Source: Priestia megaterium (GTDB lineage Bacteria; Bacillota; Bacilli; Bacillales; Bacillaceae_H). From it: DNA of 64,000 bases. Shown here piece by piece: positions 63,739 through 64,000 of this stretch; position 1 is the stretch's first letter, and every line of letters starts with the position of its first letter. A program made the position numbers and the translations under genes. The stretch is from positions 2,828,001 through 2,892,000 of the forward strand of contig NZ_CP085442.1 in NCBI RefSeq assembly GCF_023824195.1, in the 5' to 3' direction. The notes beneath the pieces are model-generated. The model did not search any database and was not told where the DNA came from. It worked only from the letters and a program-made list of their open reading frames with translations.

Positions 63739-64000
63739 TTACTCTTGTTTATCCAACAAAAAGCGCGCCGTAAACTGATCAGTAACGAGCACATTCGCAA
63801 ATTTCCCTTGCAGCGCTCCGTAAATACTGTCAATTTTCTGATCGCCGCCAGCTACTAAAATGGCGTACTCTTTCTTCTTCAGTTCTTCCAAATCAAGTCC
63901 AAGCGTCCGTTCGTCCAGGCTTTCATTGCAAATTTGTCCATCTTTATCAAAAAAGCGTGAACAAATGTCTCCCACTGCTCGCGAGGAAATCATCTCTACA
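63739..64000 (-). CDS. deoR: DeoR regulator, SorC family (5' part off the window)
   Basis: The C-terminal 86 codons are present; the frame is open to the right edge. SorC-type sugar-phosphate-binding domain: AVGDICSRFFDKDGQ, ESLDERTLGLDLEEL, AILVAGGDQKIDSIYGAL and the end VLVTDQFTARFLL. In B. subtilis DeoR represses the dra-nupC-pdp operon and is relieved by deoxyribose-5-phosphate; the operator 390 bp downstream matches. The DNA-binding HTH would be outside the window. Confidence 0.9.
   Translation of the reverse strand, partial: VEMISSRAVGDICSRFFDKDGQICNESLDERTLGLDLEELKKKEYAILVAGGDQKIDSIYGALQGKFANVLVTDQFTARFLLDKQE

Noticed and set aside
63564..63833. 89-codon minus-strand frame overlapping deoR and the following ORF
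   Set aside because: Overlaps the well-supported deoR frame and has low-quality composition.

Overview
The window looks like chromosomal DNA of a low-GC Bacillaceae bacterium, most likely Priestia (Bacillus) megaterium or a close relative. This rests on the gene families, AGGAGG-type ribosome-binding sites, TTGACA/TATAAT promoters, two T-box leaders, CcpA-type cre sites and a GC-rich Bacillus dispersed repeat. The species call is inference. I see no rRNA, tRNA, CRISPR array or intact insertion sequence.

Layout. 1-3.7 kb: a thiazole/oxazole-modified peptide (TOMM) cluster of the heterocycloanthracin/sonorensin type, with a Cys-rich precursor, a ThiF-like maturation protein and a YcaO cyclodehydratase cut by the left edge. 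4.3-7.7 kb: a type-2 isoleucyl-tRNA synthetase behind an Ile T-box. 8-9.3 kb: a flavin oxidoreductase. 9.5-14.7 kb: a one-strand array of about nine immunity-type genes (SMI1/KNR4, three Syd-like, a DUF6985-like gene and two broken genes) with no intact toxin beside it. 14.8-25.5 kb: mixed genes (patatin, two membrane-anchored unknowns, a phosphotransferase, an ADP-ribosylglycohydrolase pair, DinB, a SAP protein, Mqo and a lipoprotein).

25.6-31.4 kb is a polymorphic-toxin locus. It holds an LXG toxin with a C-terminal WHH-type nuclease, two small partner proteins and a SUKH immunity gene. Beyond the immunity gene lies an orphan toxin tip with its own Imm22-like gene, still attached to a decayed copy of the LXG linker. 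Copies of a terminator and of an intergenic repeat bracket this unit. 31.7-36 kb: a DUF2157/GDYXXLXY membrane protein, a small membrane ORF and an ABC-F ribosome-protection protein behind a structured leader. 36-42 kb: the melibiose/raffinose operon (LacI-type regulator, melE, melD, melC, melA) with a possible small RNA between regulator and melE. 42-51 kb: a UDG-like protein, a glycerate-use locus (CdaR regulator, GntP permease, glycerate kinase), an iron alcohol dehydrogenase, DUF805 and DUF3231 proteins.

51-59.5 kb: a thioredoxin-reductase-like flavoprotein, an HNH-like protein with altered catalytic positions, a substrate-binding lipoprotein with an attenuator-like leader, a luciferase-like monooxygenase, the GC-rich repeat, two more DUF805 proteins, an MFS transporter behind a second T-box that reads best as glutamine-specific, and an AmiS/UreI channel. 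59.5-64 kb: the deoxyribonucleoside operon, transcribed deoR, a broken ORF, then pdp, deoC, cdd and nupC, with a clear DeoR-type operator and a cre site.

The strongest leads are the orphan toxin cassette, the poly-immunity array, the Gln-type T-box in front of an MFS exporter, the Cys/Phe/Gly-rich TOMM precursor and the small-RNA candidate in the mel locus.
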